Positions 43,429-53,662 of a stretch of DNA of 64,000 bases are shown here, piece by piece. Numbering within the stretch: position 1 is the first letter of the stretch; each line of letters opens with the position of its first letter. This DNA is from Acinetobacter sp. ANC 3781 (GTDB lineage Bacteria > Pseudomonadota > Gammaproteobacteria > Pseudomonadales > Moraxellaceae): the NCBI RefSeq assembly GCF_004331285.1, contig NZ_SJOH01000007.1, positions 1-64,000 on the forward strand, given 5' to 3'. A model generated the notes under the pieces. It was not told where the DNA came from. It saw only the letters and a list, made by a program, of their open reading frames with translations, and ran no database searches. A program made the translations under genes and the position numbers.

Positions 43429-43456
43429 ATTATAGACTTGTGATATGAGATGTAAA
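43429..43456 (-). promoter_or_regulatory. Sigma-70 promoter for tsaD
   Basis: TTTACA (43451-43456), a 16-base spacer and TATAAT (43429-43434), all read on the minus strand, about 40 bases before the start codon. Confidence 0.7.
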
Positions 43457-43534
43457 TGAGTAAAATACTGTCCTTCACTTGTGATCCAAGGCAATACAGC
43501 CTAGATCTTATCCATAACTTAATGAGGATTCTTC

Positions 43535-43750
43535 ATGCCACAAGTTAAATTGAAAGAAGGCGAACCAGTAGACGTAGCTATCCGTCGTTTCAAGCGTTCA
43601 TGCGAAAAAGCGGGTGTTTTAGCTGACGTTCGTAAACGTGAATTCTATGAAAAACCAACTCAAGAACGTAAACGTAAAAAAGCTGCTGCTGTTAAACGCT
43701 ACCAAAAGAAATTGGCGCGTGAATCAGTACGTACTACTCGCCTTTACTAA
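43535..43750 (+). CDS. rpsU: 30S ribosomal protein S21
   Basis: A 71-residue, very basic protein that matches bS21 from end to end: [20 protein letters not shown], the [15 protein letters not shown] middle and the Arg/Lys-rich tail. S21 sits in the small subunit near the anti-Shine-Dalgarno site and helps initiation. TGAGGA lies upstream of the ATG. It is followed by yqeY with a 34-base gap, which is the start of the rpsU-yqeY(-dnaG) arrangement; dnaG is not next here. Confidence 0.97.
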
Positions 43751-43784
43751 GATTAATTTGTGATTGACTGCCTGGACTAAATAA

Positions 43785-44231
43785 ATGACTACTTTAAAAA
43801 ACCAAATAACCGATGTTTTGAAAGCAACTATGCGTGCTAAAGAAATGTCTAAGTTAACGGTAATTCGTGGTCTACAGGCAGCAATTAAGCAAATCGAAGT
43901 CGATGAACGCATAGAGCTTGGCGACGCTCAAGTTCTTGCGGTCATTGAAAAGCAAATTAAACAACGTAAAGAATCGGTTAAAGCCTTTGAAGGCGCTAAC
44001 CGACAAGACTTAGCTAGTAAAGAACAAGCCGAACTTGAGATTTTATCTCAATTTCTACCAGAAGCTATGACTGAGGAAGAGCTTGATTCTATCATTGCGC
44101 AGACGATTACTGCTCAAGAAGCTACTAGCATGAAAGATATGGGTAAGGTGATGAATTCTCTGCGTCCGCTCATAGCCGGGCGCGCCGATCCTGCACAAGT
44201 TTCAGCTAAAATTAAAGCCAAACTTGCATAA
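43785..44231 (+). CDS. GatB/YqeY domain protein
   Basis: A 148-residue protein of the YqeY family: TTLKNQITDVLKATMRAKEM at the start, then ELGDAQVLAVIEKQIKQRKE, and the tail domain SMKDMGKVMNSLRPLIAGRAD, which resembles the C-terminal tRNA-binding part of GatB. The family is thought to touch tRNA, but no reaction is established. It is cotranscribed with rpsU by spacing. Confidence 0.92.
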   Translation: MTTLKNQITDVLKATMRAKEMSKLTVIRGLQAAIKQIEVDERIELGDAQVLAVIEKQIKQRKESVKAFEGANRQDLASKEQAELEILSQFLPEAMTEEELDSIIAQTITAQEATSMKDMGKVMNSLRPLIAGRADPAQVSAKIKAKLA

Positions 44232-44299
44232 TCCCACTTCTATATTTTCTTTATCGTTGAACTGCCTTAATTACAAGACAGTTCAAACACATTCTCTTA

Positions 44300-44665
44300 T
44301 TATTTCAAATCACACTGCACATTATATTTTTTCAATATCAACATTTCTTTTGATGCCATCACTTGATGAATCACGTCCTGCTTGGTCATTTGTCTAAACT
44401 GACGATCTAAAGACGCTCTGTTTTGATCTGCCGCTTGATATAAACGCTCTATATAATTACCCACAATTCCGCAGAATTGGGCTTGCTGCTGTGAAGTAAA
44501 ACTGCTTTGCTGCGCATCCAGACTACTAAAAAAGCTTCTGGTTTCCTGCTTATATTGTTCAGAAATTTTATCCACGGCTGCCACGTATTGCTCGACACTT
44601 GCCAAGGCAACATTTGATGCCGTGCAACCAACTAGAAAACAAGAAAATAATATTTTTTTCATCAT
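44300..44665 (-). CDS. Small exported protein of unknown function
   Basis: A 121-residue precursor with a Sec signal peptide, MKKILFSCFLVGCTASNVAL, and likely cleavage after ALA. A Cys inside the signal (VGC) could alternatively be read as a lipobox. The mature part is Gln/Ser-rich and helical with two cysteines (QFCGIV, VQCDLK) that could pair in the periplasm. No family was recognised. Two adjacent ATGs (44665 and 44662) are possible starts. It converges on yqeY. Confidence 0.7.
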   Translation of the reverse strand: MMKKILFSCFLVGCTASNVALASVEQYVAAVDKISEQYKQETRSFFSSLDAQQSSFTSQQQAQFCGIVGNYIERLYQAADQNRASLDRQFRQMTKQDVIHQVMASKEMLILKKYNVQCDLK

Positions 44666-44750
44666 TTAATTAATACTGTTCATTATTAGAAATACAAATT
44701 CAATCCAATATTATCATAGGCTTAACTCTTACAACTGTAGATTTTATTCA

Positions 44751-45113
44751 TCAATATGCAAAAAAACAAGGTTTATATTGGATATAAGCCTGTTCCGTAG
44801 GTGCGGGTATTTCCCCGGAAGTCACTGTACCTAAACGTAAACGAATAATGTCTGGCAAATCCATCCGATAAGAATAAACAGGGCTTCCGCATTCCTGACA
44901 AAATACCCGGGCTTTATCAGGGGTGTGAAAATATTCTTTTAGAAATTTAATTCCACTGGTAATTTCAAATTTTGATTTCTGCAAAGGACTGTTCCAGCCA
45001 AAGATCGAGCCTTGAGCCATCTGACAGTCTTTGCAGTAACATATGATAGTTTTTTCAATTTCTCCATGGTAACGGTAAGTCACCGCACTACATAAGCATT
45101 GTCCTTCTAACAT
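44751..45113 (-). CDS. GFA family (CENP-V/GFA zinc-binding) protein
   Basis: A 120-residue protein from the ATG at 45113, preceded by AAGGAG; a frame open to 45194 would overlap the neighbouring protease gene and lacks a site, so it is rejected. The zinc-binding cysteines are clear: GQCLCSAVTY, CYCKDCQ and VFCQECGSP. The family takes its name from glutathione-dependent formaldehyde-activating enzyme, although many members have no such activity. Its role here is unknown. Confidence 0.9.
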   Translation of the reverse strand: MLEGQCLCSAVTYRYHGEIEKTIICYCKDCQMAQGSIFGWNSPLQKSKFEITSGIKFLKEYFHTPDKARVFCQECGSPVYSYRMDLPDIIRLRLGTVTSGEIPAPTEQAYIQYKPCFFAY

Positions 45114-45159
45114 ACTTAACTCCTTATTTTTATTATCCTTACAAAATAACAAGATTAAA

Positions 45160-46599
45160 TTAAATTCTGAACTGTCGTTCTTTTTGCATTTCATTAATCC
45201 GCATTTTTATTTTTTCAGATAACACTTCATTATTTTTAATCAAGCGCTGTGCATGCAATAGCGACTTAATTGCATTTTCTTCCCAGCCCGCCCAGTATTC
45301 CACCTCTGCACGATAACGCAATACATTTACCGTTCTAAACGGAGATTGCTGATCAATATTTGCGGCTTGCTGCATAAGTCGCCAAGCGTTGATATCGCGA
45401 GGGTTTTTATTGCTAAAGCGCTGGATCAGGTTTAAGGCTTGGGCAGGCTGTTTTTGACGAATCAATACTTCAGCCAATTTAAAAGCCAAAGCCCGATTTT
45501 CAGGCATTATTCGCGCGGCAGACTGAATTGCTTTATAGGCCTCATCGGTTTTGTTTTGTCCCAGATAAATATCGGCTTGGATTAATAGCAATAGATTGTT
45601 CAAGCGCTGCTGAACCTTCGCCTGATCTAAAACTTGCTGTGCTAAAACATAGTCGCCCTGTTTGAGATAAAAAGCAGATAAAGCCAACTGCCCTGAGAAA
45701 CTTTTACGATTGGCTAAAATCTGTAATTGTTGTTCGGTGGCCTGATTAGAAACAACCATGCTGTACAATTTCAGTATTTCAAAATCTTCATCGCGCAAAT
45801 TCGTTTTAACTCGAGGCAACTGATTTGCCCGTAATCGCGCCTCACTCATCCGTTCTGTACTTAGTGGATGAGTTAACCAAAAGTCAGGTAAAAAACTGAC
45901 TTTACTGGTTTCTCTGTGCATCACTTCAAAAAAGTCAGCCATACTTTGCGGGTTATAACCGGCTGTATACATATATTGCATCCCAATACGGTCTGCTTCA
46001 CGCTCTTGATTACGACTGTAATTCAGCTGCTTATCCATTAAGGCGGCCTGCGACCCCAACATTACCGCGGTACCCACATCACCATCCGCTTGCGAAGCAA
46101 CTAAAGCACCCACTAAAAGTCCCGCCAAAGTCAGTAAACCCTGCCCTTTAAACGCTTCTTGAGAGCGACTGTAATGACGTTGTGATACATGTGCAACTTC
46201 ATGCGCCATCACTCCAGCCACCTCATCCATATTTCGAGCAGAAGTCACCATCCCTGTATTAATGGCAAATAATCCACCGGGAACAGCAAAAGCATTAATT
46301 TGAGGGTCATTGATAATAACTAAACCAATAGGTTGCCCAAGCTGGGTTTGACTTAAAATATGGGAAAACACACTGACCAATTGATCTTCTAACCATGGAT
46401 TTTGCAGCACAGGCATTTGTTTTTGAACTTCACGAAATACTTTTTCGCCAATCATTTTTTCTTTTTGTTGATCAATTAAACCGACTCCGCTGCCGATTTC
46501 TGGAACATTAAACTGGGGTGTGGAATTCACATTAGCACTGTGTGTCAATGCCATTGCTGAAATCAAAGTAATGTTGCAAACCCATAAAAACCGTTTCAA
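45160..46599 (-). CDS. Periplasmic M48 metalloprotease with TPR repeats (BepA-like)
   Basis: A 479-residue exported protein: signal peptide MKRFLWVCNITLISAMALTH, M48 peptidase domain with HEVAH (His133, Glu134, His137) and a downstream NQEREADRIG supplying the third ligand, then C-terminal tetratricopeptide repeats (about 290-470). This is the layout of BepA (YfgC), which degrades or chaperones stalled LptD and BAM substrates in the outer membrane. The loop AFAVPGGLFAINTG is typical. It is monocistronic. Confidence 0.92.
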   Translation of the reverse strand: MKRFLWVCNITLISAMALTHSANVNSTPQFNVPEIGSGVGLIDQQKEKMIGEKVFREVQKQMPVLQNPWLEDQLVSVFSHILSQTQLGQPIGLVIINDPQINAFAVPGGLFAINTGMVTSARNMDEVAGVMAHEVAHVSQRHYSRSQEAFKGQGLLTLAGLLVGALVASQADGDVGTAVMLGSQAALMDKQLNYSRNQEREADRIGMQYMYTAGYNPQSMADFFEVMHRETSKVSFLPDFWLTHPLSTERMSEARLRANQLPRVKTNLRDEDFEILKLYSMVVSNQATEQQLQILANRKSFSGQLALSAFYLKQGDYVLAQQVLDQAKVQQRLNNLLLLIQADIYLGQNKTDEAYKAIQSAARIMPENRALAFKLAEVLIRQKQPAQALNLIQRFSNKNPRDINAWRLMQQAANIDQQSPFRTVNVLRYRAEVEYWAGWEENAIKSLLHAQRLIKNNEVLSEKIKMRINEMQKERQFRI

Positions 46600-46685
46600 T
46601 GTTATATTCTCAAACTGCTTTTTTTCAATTTATCTGACTATAACATTGAAAATTGAAGAGATTTGCAATGAAGTGTTATCAATCT

Positions 46686-47654
46686 TTAAGAAAATGAAGC
46701 ATTCACCACATAAGCTGGGGTTCGTCCTTCTAGTGCATCGACCAAATTACGATAAGCCAATTCAGCCATTTTTTTACGTGTTTCCTCCGTCGCAGAACCC
46801 ACATGCGGCAAAGTTACAACATTATCTAAATTAAAAAGCTCTGATTCCTGTAAAGGCTCTTTCAAATATACATCCAGACCCGCAGCAAAAATTTTACCTG
46901 CTTTTAAAGTATCAATTAAAGCCTGTTCATCCACTACAGAACCACGTGCAATATTCACAAATACTGTATGTGGCTGCATTTGATCAAACTCATGCTGACC
47001 AATCAAGGCTTTAGATTCTGGATTTAAATCGACAGCGACCACTATAAAATCTGATTGTTGTAATAATTCATCTAAACCGCAATATCGTGCATTTAAAGGC
47101 TGCGCCAATTCCAACTTTTCACGTCGATTATGATAAAGAATATTCATATTAAAGCCATAAAAACCACGACGGGCGATAGCAGCACCAATGTTACCCAGAC
47201 CAATAATACCTAAGGTTTTACCAAAAATATCTCGTCCAAATTGAGCTTCACCTACGGTACGTTTCCATTGGCCCTGTTTGGTCCATTGATCCAAATAAGG
47301 CACTTTACGCGCAGCACTCATCAACAAGGTAAAAGCCAAATCAGCCGTGGTTTCCGTAAGCACATGAGGAGTGTTAGATAACCAGATTTTTTTCTGATTT
47401 AGATAGTCAAGATCATAGTTGTCATACCCCACACTAACACTTGAAATAATTTTAAGTTGCTGTGCTGTGGCCAAATTACTTTCATTAAGTAGGCGCCCTG
47501 CACCAATCATGGCATCCGCATCTTTAACCTGTTCGCGGATCTGCTGGTTAACATCGCCCAGTTTTGGATTAATGACTTCAACCTGATATTGAGCTTGTAA
47601 ACGTTGAAGTATATCTTGATCTAACTGACTAAAAACAACAACTTTCTTCTTCAT
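46686..47654 (-). CDS. ghrB: Glyoxylate/hydroxypyruvate reductase B
   Basis: A 322-residue D-2-hydroxyacid dehydrogenase. ISSVSVGYDNYDLDYL, the NAD(P)-binding LGIIGLGNIGAAIARR, VNIARGSVVDEQAL with the catalytic Arg, and HVGSATEETR with the catalytic His follow E. coli GhrB closely. It reduces glyoxylate and hydroxypyruvate to glycolate and glycerate. The ATG overlaps the last four bases of the upstream gene. Other D-hydroxyacid dehydrogenases cannot be excluded, but SVGYDN and GSATEETR favour GhrB. Confidence 0.88.
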   Translation of the reverse strand: MKKKVVVFSQLDQDILQRLQAQYQVEVINPKLGDVNQQIREQVKDADAMIGAGRLLNESNLATAQQLKIISSVSVGYDNYDLDYLNQKKIWLSNTPHVLTETTADLAFTLLMSAARKVPYLDQWTKQGQWKRTVGEAQFGRDIFGKTLGIIGLGNIGAAIARRGFYGFNMNILYHNRREKLELAQPLNARYCGLDELLQQSDFIVVAVDLNPESKALIGQHEFDQMQPHTVFVNIARGSVVDEQALIDTLKAGKIFAAGLDVYLKEPLQESELFNLDNVVTLPHVGSATEETRKKMAELAYRNLVDALEGRTPAYVVNASFS

Positions 47655-48319
47655 GTAGCATCCGTTTTTTGGTTACTTTTTTGCATAAATTGCCATAAGC
47701 GTTTTTTTAATACGGGCTGATCTAACATCTCTTGCAAGCCCGCTAAATGAATACTTTTTGAATAATTAAAATAAGGGAGTTGCCCTAAAAAAATAATATT
47801 TTTATCTGCACTAATGGCATCTATAAAGCCCTGCACATAGCTTTCAGCACCACGACCATCCTGGAAATTGATTAAAGGAAATGGCCATTGCAATTCATAA
47901 TATTCAGCTTGAAGGGCTTGTTGAATATTATTCCAAAGTTGTTGTTGTTCAGCGCTCAGTTCGGTAGCATTAATCACAATAATACAATGTGGCAAACTAA
48001 AAGCCTGTAATTGAAAAGCTTCAATCTGTAGTGCAGCTCGCTCTTCAACAACTTGAGTTACAACTTCAGCCTGAACTTCTTTGACAGCTATCGGTGGCGT
48101 TGGTAACTGTTCTGTTCGATCAAGCGTTTTAAGCTGTTCAGTCTTTGGCGCTGGGGCTATGGATGATTGAACTCTCGTAACCACAATCTCGGTCAGATAT
48201 TCGGGTGCAGCCTGATCTCTCCAAATGGATGAGGATGGCATATCTTGACACGCAGCCCCCTTAGGAATCCAGACATCGATTCCTAATGTTGCCAGTATGT
48301 CACGCTGATGCCCTATCAT
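47651..48319 (-). CDS. Hypothetical protein, possible DNA polymerase III psi subunit (HolD-like)
   Basis: A 222-residue protein with an N-terminal RDILATLGIDVWIPKG that resembles the conserved opening of psi (HolD), where a short segment reading LGI-x-W binds chi. Then comes a Pro/Glu/Val-rich linker (about 50-95) and a C-terminal mononucleotide-like domain with CIIVINATELSAEQQQLW and the closing HLAGLQEMLDQPVLKKRLW, a phrase also common at the end of psi proteins. Identification is tentative. It overlaps ghrB by four bases and is transcribed first. Psi ties the clamp loader to SSB through chi. Confidence 0.55.
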   Translation of the reverse strand: MIGHQRDILATLGIDVWIPKGAACQDMPSSSIWRDQAAPEYLTEIVVTRVQSSIAPAPKTEQLKTLDRTEQLPTPPIAVKEVQAEVVTQVVEERAALQIEAFQLQAFSLPHCIIVINATELSAEQQQLWNNIQQALQAEYYELQWPFPLINFQDGRGAESYVQGFIDAISADKNIIFLGQLPYFNYSKSIHLAGLQEMLDQPVLKKRLWQFMQKSNQKTDAT

Positions 48320-48434
48320 CTTTTTTCATCACCCATTGAATGCTTGGTATTCTAACGAGATTAGTTGTCTTTTGCTGATCTTTTATTACAGATTAGTTTA
48401 ATCATCACCCATCTATAATTTTATCGCATCCAGT

Positions 48435-50324
48435 TTATACAATTATTAAACTATTTTTTTTCTGCATTTGCTCAACCATTTCATTCGTTTCAAAACCCAA
48501 ACGCCAATATAGCAATTGTAAAACATCCAGTTCATCTTGCGTGATAATACGATCATTCCACAAGCAAAGCTCTGCAATACCTAAAATACTCAAGCGATCA
48601 CGCAGTAGTAAACCGGCAATATCATTTAAAATTTCTGCCAAATCAATTGGCTCATCAGAAATCTCGGTGTACATTTCCAGTTCTTTTGCAGTTAATACAC
48701 GCTTGAGAATCTTTTCACGAACATCCAGTTGATTCACGCTATTGATTTGCTGCACATGCAATAAGGCATCAATCAGGCGCACAATATGCGGTTTCACTTC
48801 TTCCAAGGAAGTAGGTGTATGTAATGGAAGAAGATTTAATTCAAATTTCACGTATTCAAGCAACAAAGCATCTAGCAGACCGATTTCACCATCTTCTTGA
48901 ATAATACGTGCCAATTTCATTAAAAATTGCCGCGCAATGCTAGCAGGCATTGTTCCAATATTTTTACAAGCTTCATAGAAAATAGAGATATGGACTCGAC
49001 CATCCAAATTCAACAATGAATCCACAATCGCCCGACTGACTTCAGCATTTGCAGGAATAAATTCACGATACTGCCTAATCATTAAAATCGACACCATCAC
49101 TTCTCGCGAACCCGTCGCTGTCTGTAATGCCCGTTGTATTAACTCAGGACGTCGCATATTATTTCGAATTGCCGGATTTAAAGGCTTAATCGCGTCATTG
49201 ATTGCAAAACTAATGGGTGATAAACGTAACAGTGGAAGCGGTTGTGGGGAACTCCACGGTGAGTATATTTCACCGTTCATTTCATCCAGTGACCGGAACA
49301 AACTAAATAGCGGTTGATTACGTATTTTTTTTAAATTTTCAAGTTGTAAATCTTGCACCAAACCCGGGTTTAGCTCATAAATACGTTGCTCAATACTCGG
49401 ATGAATATTCATCCAGTTTTGCGGACTCAGAGAGTTGGCAAAACACATATGTGAAATCGATTCAGCATATTCACTGTGAATTTGTGATCCTGAATGATGC
49501 ACATAAATTCTAAGTAAAGTCTGTACATTGGCATCATTTTGAATTAAACGCCTAGTTTTTTGATCATTTTTAAATGTCCGTCCGCCCAATGAAATATATT
49601 TAATAAAACGGGTAATTAAAACACCGAGACTTCCAATCAGCCAAATCACACCACCCATCGCGACAAAGAAAGTCGCAAATTTATGCGTATGCGCCTGTCC
49701 ATGCTTGGTAAAACCCAGTTTTGCAATTTTACTACCCCACTGGCTAAAAGTCGTCAGACTGCTGTAAAGAATTTTTAGACGAGTATTTTCTGCTGTTTCA
49801 CCGGATAAAATTTTATTGAACTCATGGCTTAATAAACCATAAAGCTCTAATTCATCTAGATTTTGTAATGCACCCCAGGTCAAAATAATCACAATATCAC
49901 GCGGATAGAAACCTGCGGTGAGTGCATTTACGCCTACTTCCCCGGGAAGCACATATACGGCTGGAGTCTCAATTAAAAAGGTATCTGCCAACTGTTCAGT
50001 GATTTTAAGAGCAACACTTTCCTCAGGAATACTTTCGATTAGGCTTAAGCGACGCGCGCCTAACTGTTTTGCCAGCGAATGCCCACCGGCACGTAATACA
50101 TAAAACTCGTACAGGACAGAAATCGTCATCACACTAAGCAGCAGCACGATTAAATAAGGACTCAAAACATGCCAGAATATGGACTGGGTATGATCAATAT
50201 AAAATACCAGCAACCCCATAATGATATTTAAAATGAATAGTGTGAGCAACACCGCAAGCATGCACACACTTGCAGACCAAACCATATTTTTGTTTTGAAT
50301 AAAAGAATAGCCCGCACTCTTCAA
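48435..50324 (-). CDS. M48-family membrane protein lacking a zinc ligand
   Basis: A 629-residue protein with two N-terminal membrane helices (about 15-43 and 55-77), an M48-like region and a third hydrophobic segment near residues 220-240, followed by a long helical cytoplasmic part. The expected HEXXH reads HEFNK (His167, Glu168, then Lys171 where His is needed) in LYGLLSHEFNKILSGET. The surrounding text (VNALTAGF, LTWGALQNLDELEL) is otherwise M48-like. Proteolysis is thus unlikely unless a different ligand is used; a scaffold or regulatory role is possible. It lies downstream of purF, after a terminator. Confidence 0.82.
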   Translation of the reverse strand: MKSAGYSFIQNKNMVWSASVCMLAVLLTLFILNIIMGLLVFYIDHTQSIFWHVLSPYLIVLLLSVMTISVLYEFYVLRAGGHSLAKQLGARRLSLIESIPEESVALKITEQLADTFLIETPAVYVLPGEVGVNALTAGFYPRDIVIILTWGALQNLDELELYGLLSHEFNKILSGETAENTRLKILYSSLTTFSQWGSKIAKLGFTKHGQAHTHKFATFFVAMGGVIWLIGSLGVLITRFIKYISLGGRTFKNDQKTRRLIQNDANVQTLLRIYVHHSGSQIHSEYAESISHMCFANSLSPQNWMNIHPSIEQRIYELNPGLVQDLQLENLKKIRNQPLFSLFRSLDEMNGEIYSPWSSPQPLPLLRLSPISFAINDAIKPLNPAIRNNMRRPELIQRALQTATGSREVMVSILMIRQYREFIPANAEVSRAIVDSLLNLDGRVHISIFYEACKNIGTMPASIARQFLMKLARIIQEDGEIGLLDALLLEYVKFELNLLPLHTPTSLEEVKPHIVRLIDALLHVQQINSVNQLDVREKILKRVLTAKELEMYTEISDEPIDLAEILNDIAGLLLRDRLSILGIAELCLWNDRIITQDELDVLQLLYWRLGFETNEMVEQMQKKNSLIIV

Positions 50325-50370
50325 TGTGAAGATCCTTTATTACATTGTATTTGTTCACTCATCATAAATT

Positions 50371-50395
50371 AAAAAAGCGGGAAATTCCCGCTTTT
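50371..50395 (-). terminator. Terminator after purF
   Basis: AAAAGCGGGA pairs with TCCCGCTTTT (50373-50395); a T run follows on the minus strand. It ends the pyrD-cvpA-purF operon. Confidence 0.9.
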
Positions 50396-50414
50396 CATAG
50401 AATTAAGAAGAATT

Positions 50415-51953
50415 TTATTCTTCTTTCACTCCAGTAAGATCCACTGATGCAGCATCAATGTTTACATCAATATAACCACCAATGGATTTTTTTGCAGAGT
50501 CGTTACGTTTACGCTCAAGTTCATCCAGATAAGCTGCATCAATTCCGCCTGCCACGTACACACCATCAAAAACCGAACAATCAAATTCTTGCAGTGCAGG
50601 TACTTTACTGGTACGAACAGCGCCTTTTAAGTCTTCCAAGTCTTGGAAAATCAAACGATCAGCACCAATAATTTCACGGATTTCTTCCACACTGCGACCA
50701 GAGGCAATTAACTCATCTTTCGCAGGCATATCAATACCGTAAACGTTTGGATATTTCACCATGGGTGCAGCTGAAGCAAAGAAAACCTTCTTCGCACCAG
50801 CATCACGAGCCATCTGAATAATCTCGTTACAGGTTGTACCACGAACAATCGAGTCATCCACCAGTAAAACGTTTTTGCCTTTAAACTCAAGTTCAACTGG
50901 GTTCAATTTTTGACGAACTGATTTTTCCCGCTGTTTCTGACCCGGCATAATGAAGGTACGTCCGATATAACGGTTCTTCATAAAGCCTTCACGGAATTTA
51001 ACACCCAGGATATTGGCAAGTTCTAAAGCTGAAGTGCGTGATGTATCTGGAATTGGAATCACCACATCAATATCGTGTTCTTCACCCCACTCACGCGAAA
51101 TTTTATAGGCAAGTTTTTCACCCATTTTTAAACGTGCTTTATAAACTGAAATGCCATCTATAATTGCATCTGGTCGTGCAAAATACACATATTCGAAAAT
51201 ACAAGGGCGGTATTCAGGATTTTCTGCACATTGCTTGGTAAACATTTCCCCTTCTGAAGTAATAAAAATTGCTTCACCCGGCTCAATATCACGTTCAACT
51301 TTAAAACCTAAAGCAGTAATTGCCACTGATTCCGAAGCAATAATATATTCCATACCTTTTTCAGTTTCACGCGAACCATAAATCAGTGGGCGAATACCGT
51401 TTGGGTCACGGAAGCCCACCAGACCATGTCCGGTGATCATTGCCACAACGCCATAAGCACCTTTGCAACGCTCATGTACCCGTGAAACTACCTGGAAAAT
51501 ATCTTCTGAAGTTGGATTAAGCTTGCGACTTTTTTGCATTTCATGTGCAAAAACGTTTAATAAAACTTCAGAATCTGAATCGGTATTCATATGACGAAGA
51601 TCTGTTTTAAACAAATCATCGTGAATTTCTTCAGCGTTGGTCAAGTTGCCGTTATGCGCCAAGGTAATCCCATAAGGCGAGTTCACATAAAATGGCTGTG
51701 CTTCTGCACTGCTTGAAGAACCTGCTGTTGGATAACGCACATGACCAATACCGTAATTACCTAGCAGTGCACGCATGTGACGCGTATGAAAGACGTCTCG
51801 TACCATACCGTTGTCTTTACGCAGGAACAAACGCCCTTCATGACAAGTTACTATTCCGGCTGCATCCTGACCACGATGTTGTAACATCGTTAATGCATCA
51901 AACAACATTTGGTTAACAGGTGATTTACCAGCTATACCAACTACTCCACACAT
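50415..51953 (-). CDS. purF: Amidophosphoribosyltransferase
   Basis: A 512-residue enzyme that makes phosphoribosylamine from PRPP and glutamine, the first committed step of purine synthesis. The mature N-terminus is CGVVGIAGK (Cys2 is the glutaminase nucleophile), with [18 protein letters not shown] and, in the second domain, the PRPP loop [13 protein letters not shown]. It starts 24 bases after cvpA ends and is the last gene of its operon, as in E. coli cvpA-purF. Confidence 0.97.
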   Translation of the reverse strand: MCGVVGIAGKSPVNQMLFDALTMLQHRGQDAAGIVTCHEGRLFLRKDNGMVRDVFHTRHMRALLGNYGIGHVRYPTAGSSSSAEAQPFYVNSPYGITLAHNGNLTNAEEIHDDLFKTDLRHMNTDSDSEVLLNVFAHEMQKSRKLNPTSEDIFQVVSRVHERCKGAYGVVAMITGHGLVGFRDPNGIRPLIYGSRETEKGMEYIIASESVAITALGFKVERDIEPGEAIFITSEGEMFTKQCAENPEYRPCIFEYVYFARPDAIIDGISVYKARLKMGEKLAYKISREWGEEHDIDVVIPIPDTSRTSALELANILGVKFREGFMKNRYIGRTFIMPGQKQREKSVRQKLNPVELEFKGKNVLLVDDSIVRGTTCNEIIQMARDAGAKKVFFASAAPMVKYPNVYGIDMPAKDELIASGRSVEEIREIIGADRLIFQDLEDLKGAVRTSKVPALQEFDCSVFDGVYVAGGIDAAYLDELERKRNDSAKKSIGGYIDVNIDAASVDLTGVKEE

Positions 51954-51977
51954 AGCAACCTCGCAAACAAGCTAGGA

Positions 51978-52565
51978 TTAATAAAAAGGATTATTTGTTG
52001 ATTCATCTGTACGCGCTGCATGCTTCTGCGTTTTATCAGACGATGAGTCGGAAGATGCCGGCGCACCTTCATCGGACTTGATATGATTGAGCGCTCCATG
52101 CGCAGCTTCTTTGGAAAGCTCGGCGGCCCATGGTGCGTAAGGGATAAGAAGTTGTACAAATTTAGACTGTTTCCAGTGCGGAGAACTTTCCACCCAAGGA
52201 CCAATGCCTTGCATGGTAATAAGTACAATCATTAAGCCCTTTAAAGAGCCAAAAGCACCGCCTGCCAATCTGTTGAGGGGGCCAAGTTTTAGACTCTTTA
52301 ATATCTTGTTGAGAAATGCAGTAATAATCCAGGTTAATACCACCATCACCAATACGATAAATGCAAAAGCTGCAATTTTTTGTACTACTGGATCTGCACT
52401 GAGTGAGACCATCGAAGGTGCCAGAATGGTTGCATATTTTGCACCAATGATGAGTGCAAAAATCCATCCTACCAAGTTCGCAAAGGCTGAAATCAATCCT
52501 TTTCGCAAACCGTTAAGCCCTCCAATGAGCAAAATAATCAGTATGAAGATATCCAGTGTATTCAT
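51978..52565 (-). CDS. cvpA: Colicin V production protein CvpA
   Basis: A 195-residue membrane protein of the CvpA family with four predicted helices (about 4-22, 30-50, 65-85 and 102-122), opening [22 protein letters not shown]. The C-terminal tail (about 150-195) is hydrophilic and Ser/Asp-rich. CvpA is needed for colicin V export in E. coli and affects envelope stress responses. It overlaps the end of pyrD by four bases and precedes purF. Confidence 0.92.
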   Translation of the reverse strand: MNTLDIFILIILLIGGLNGLRKGLISAFANLVGWIFALIIGAKYATILAPSMVSLSADPVVQKIAAFAFIVLVMVVLTWIITAFLNKILKSLKLGPLNRLAGGAFGSLKGLMIVLITMQGIGPWVESSPHWKQSKFVQLLIPYAPWAAELSKEAAHGALNHIKSDEGAPASSDSSSDKTQKHAARTDESTNNPFY

Positions 52566-53572
52566 GGAGTATTTAGCGCATCAACACAATCTTTAACCAG
52601 TGTTGGACCTGTATATATGAGGCCACTATAAATTTGTACAAGGCTTGCACCGGCAGCTTGTTTTGCAACTGCCTGCTCACCCGACAAAATACCGCCGACA
52701 CCAATCAATGGAATTTGACCTTTCAATGCTTTTGAAAATGCTGCAAGACAAGCGGTACTTTTTTCAAAGACTGGCGCACCAGACAAGCCACCCGCTTCAT
52801 TACCGTGCTTGAGATTTTCCACACCTTCACGTGACAAAGTTGTATTAGTCACAATCAAACCATCAATTTTAAACTGGATCAATTGCTTTGCAATAAATTC
52901 GATATCTTCAACCGTTAAATCTGGCGCAACTTTAAGCACCAAAGGTACATAATGCTGATGTTCTTCGGCCAGTTCAAGCTGACGCTTTCTTAACATTTCC
53001 AACAGTTCTGTCAGCGCATCACCGCTTTGTAAGCTGCGCAAATTCTTAGTATTCGGCGATGAAATATTGACCGTCACATAAGATGCGTAATTATAAACTT
53101 TTTCCAGACAGATCAGATAATCATCGACTGCATTTTCAACAGGAGTATCGGCATTTTTACCAATATTAATCCCCAAAATGCCTTTGAATTTTGCGGCTTT
53201 GACATTTTCAATCAGTTTATCTACACCATCATTATTAAACCCCATCCGATTAATAATGGCTTTGGCTTCAGGTAAACGGAATAAACGAGGATGCGGATTG
53301 CCTGCTTGTGGACGCGGGGTAATGGTTCCAATTTCAATAAAACCAAAGCCCAGTCTAGCCAAGGCATCAATATAAGCGCCATTTTTGTCTAAACCGGCAG
53401 CCAAACCTACCGGATTGGGAAATTGAATCCCCATACAAGTCACTGGTTTAGAGGCAATGCTTTGACGCATCATGCCCATGCGATGAGCTGATTTCAATAA
53501 CGATAGTGTCAGCTCATGTGCACGCTCTGGTGCTAAAGAAAACAACAAAGGGCGGACAAGAGAATACAACAT
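52562..53572 (-). CDS. pyrD: Dihydroorotate dehydrogenase (quinone)
   Basis: A 336-residue class 2 enzyme that oxidises dihydroorotate to orotate in pyrimidine synthesis and passes electrons to quinone at the inner membrane. The amphipathic N-terminus ([19 protein letters not shown]) inserts in the membrane, and the FMN barrel shows [37 protein letters not shown] (catalytic Ser), IVTNTT and VGGILSG. It is the first gene of the operon with cvpA and purF, joining pyrimidine and purine genes. Confidence 0.97.
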   Translation of the reverse strand: MLYSLVRPLLFSLAPERAHELTLSLLKSAHRMGMMRQSIASKPVTCMGIQFPNPVGLAAGLDKNGAYIDALARLGFGFIEIGTITPRPQAGNPHPRLFRLPEAKAIINRMGFNNDGVDKLIENVKAAKFKGILGINIGKNADTPVENAVDDYLICLEKVYNYASYVTVNISSPNTKNLRSLQSGDALTELLEMLRKRQLELAEEHQHYVPLVLKVAPDLTVEDIEFIAKQLIQFKIDGLIVTNTTLSREGVENLKHGNEAGGLSGAPVFEKSTACLAAFSKALKGQIPLIGVGGILSGEQAVAKQAAGASLVQIYSGLIYTGPTLVKDCVDALNTP

Positions 53573-53606
53573 ATCTGTAAAAGTCTACTGCTTTTTAAGT
53601 CGCCAT

Positions 53607-53612
53607 ATTATA
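53607..53612 (-). promoter_or_regulatory. Probable -10 box for pyrD
   Basis: TATAAT on the minus strand, 34 bases before the pyrD start, in the context ATGCCTATAAT. The -35 region is weak. Confidence 0.4.
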
Positions 53613-53662
53613 GGCATAGCCCATGGAAAACGCCATGCTTAGCGGATCTTTATTTTTACTCA

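Noticed and set aside
45114..45194. N-terminal extension of the GFA-family gene
   Set aside because: AAGGAG sits directly before the ATG at 45113, and the extension would overlap the protease gene without a ribosome site.
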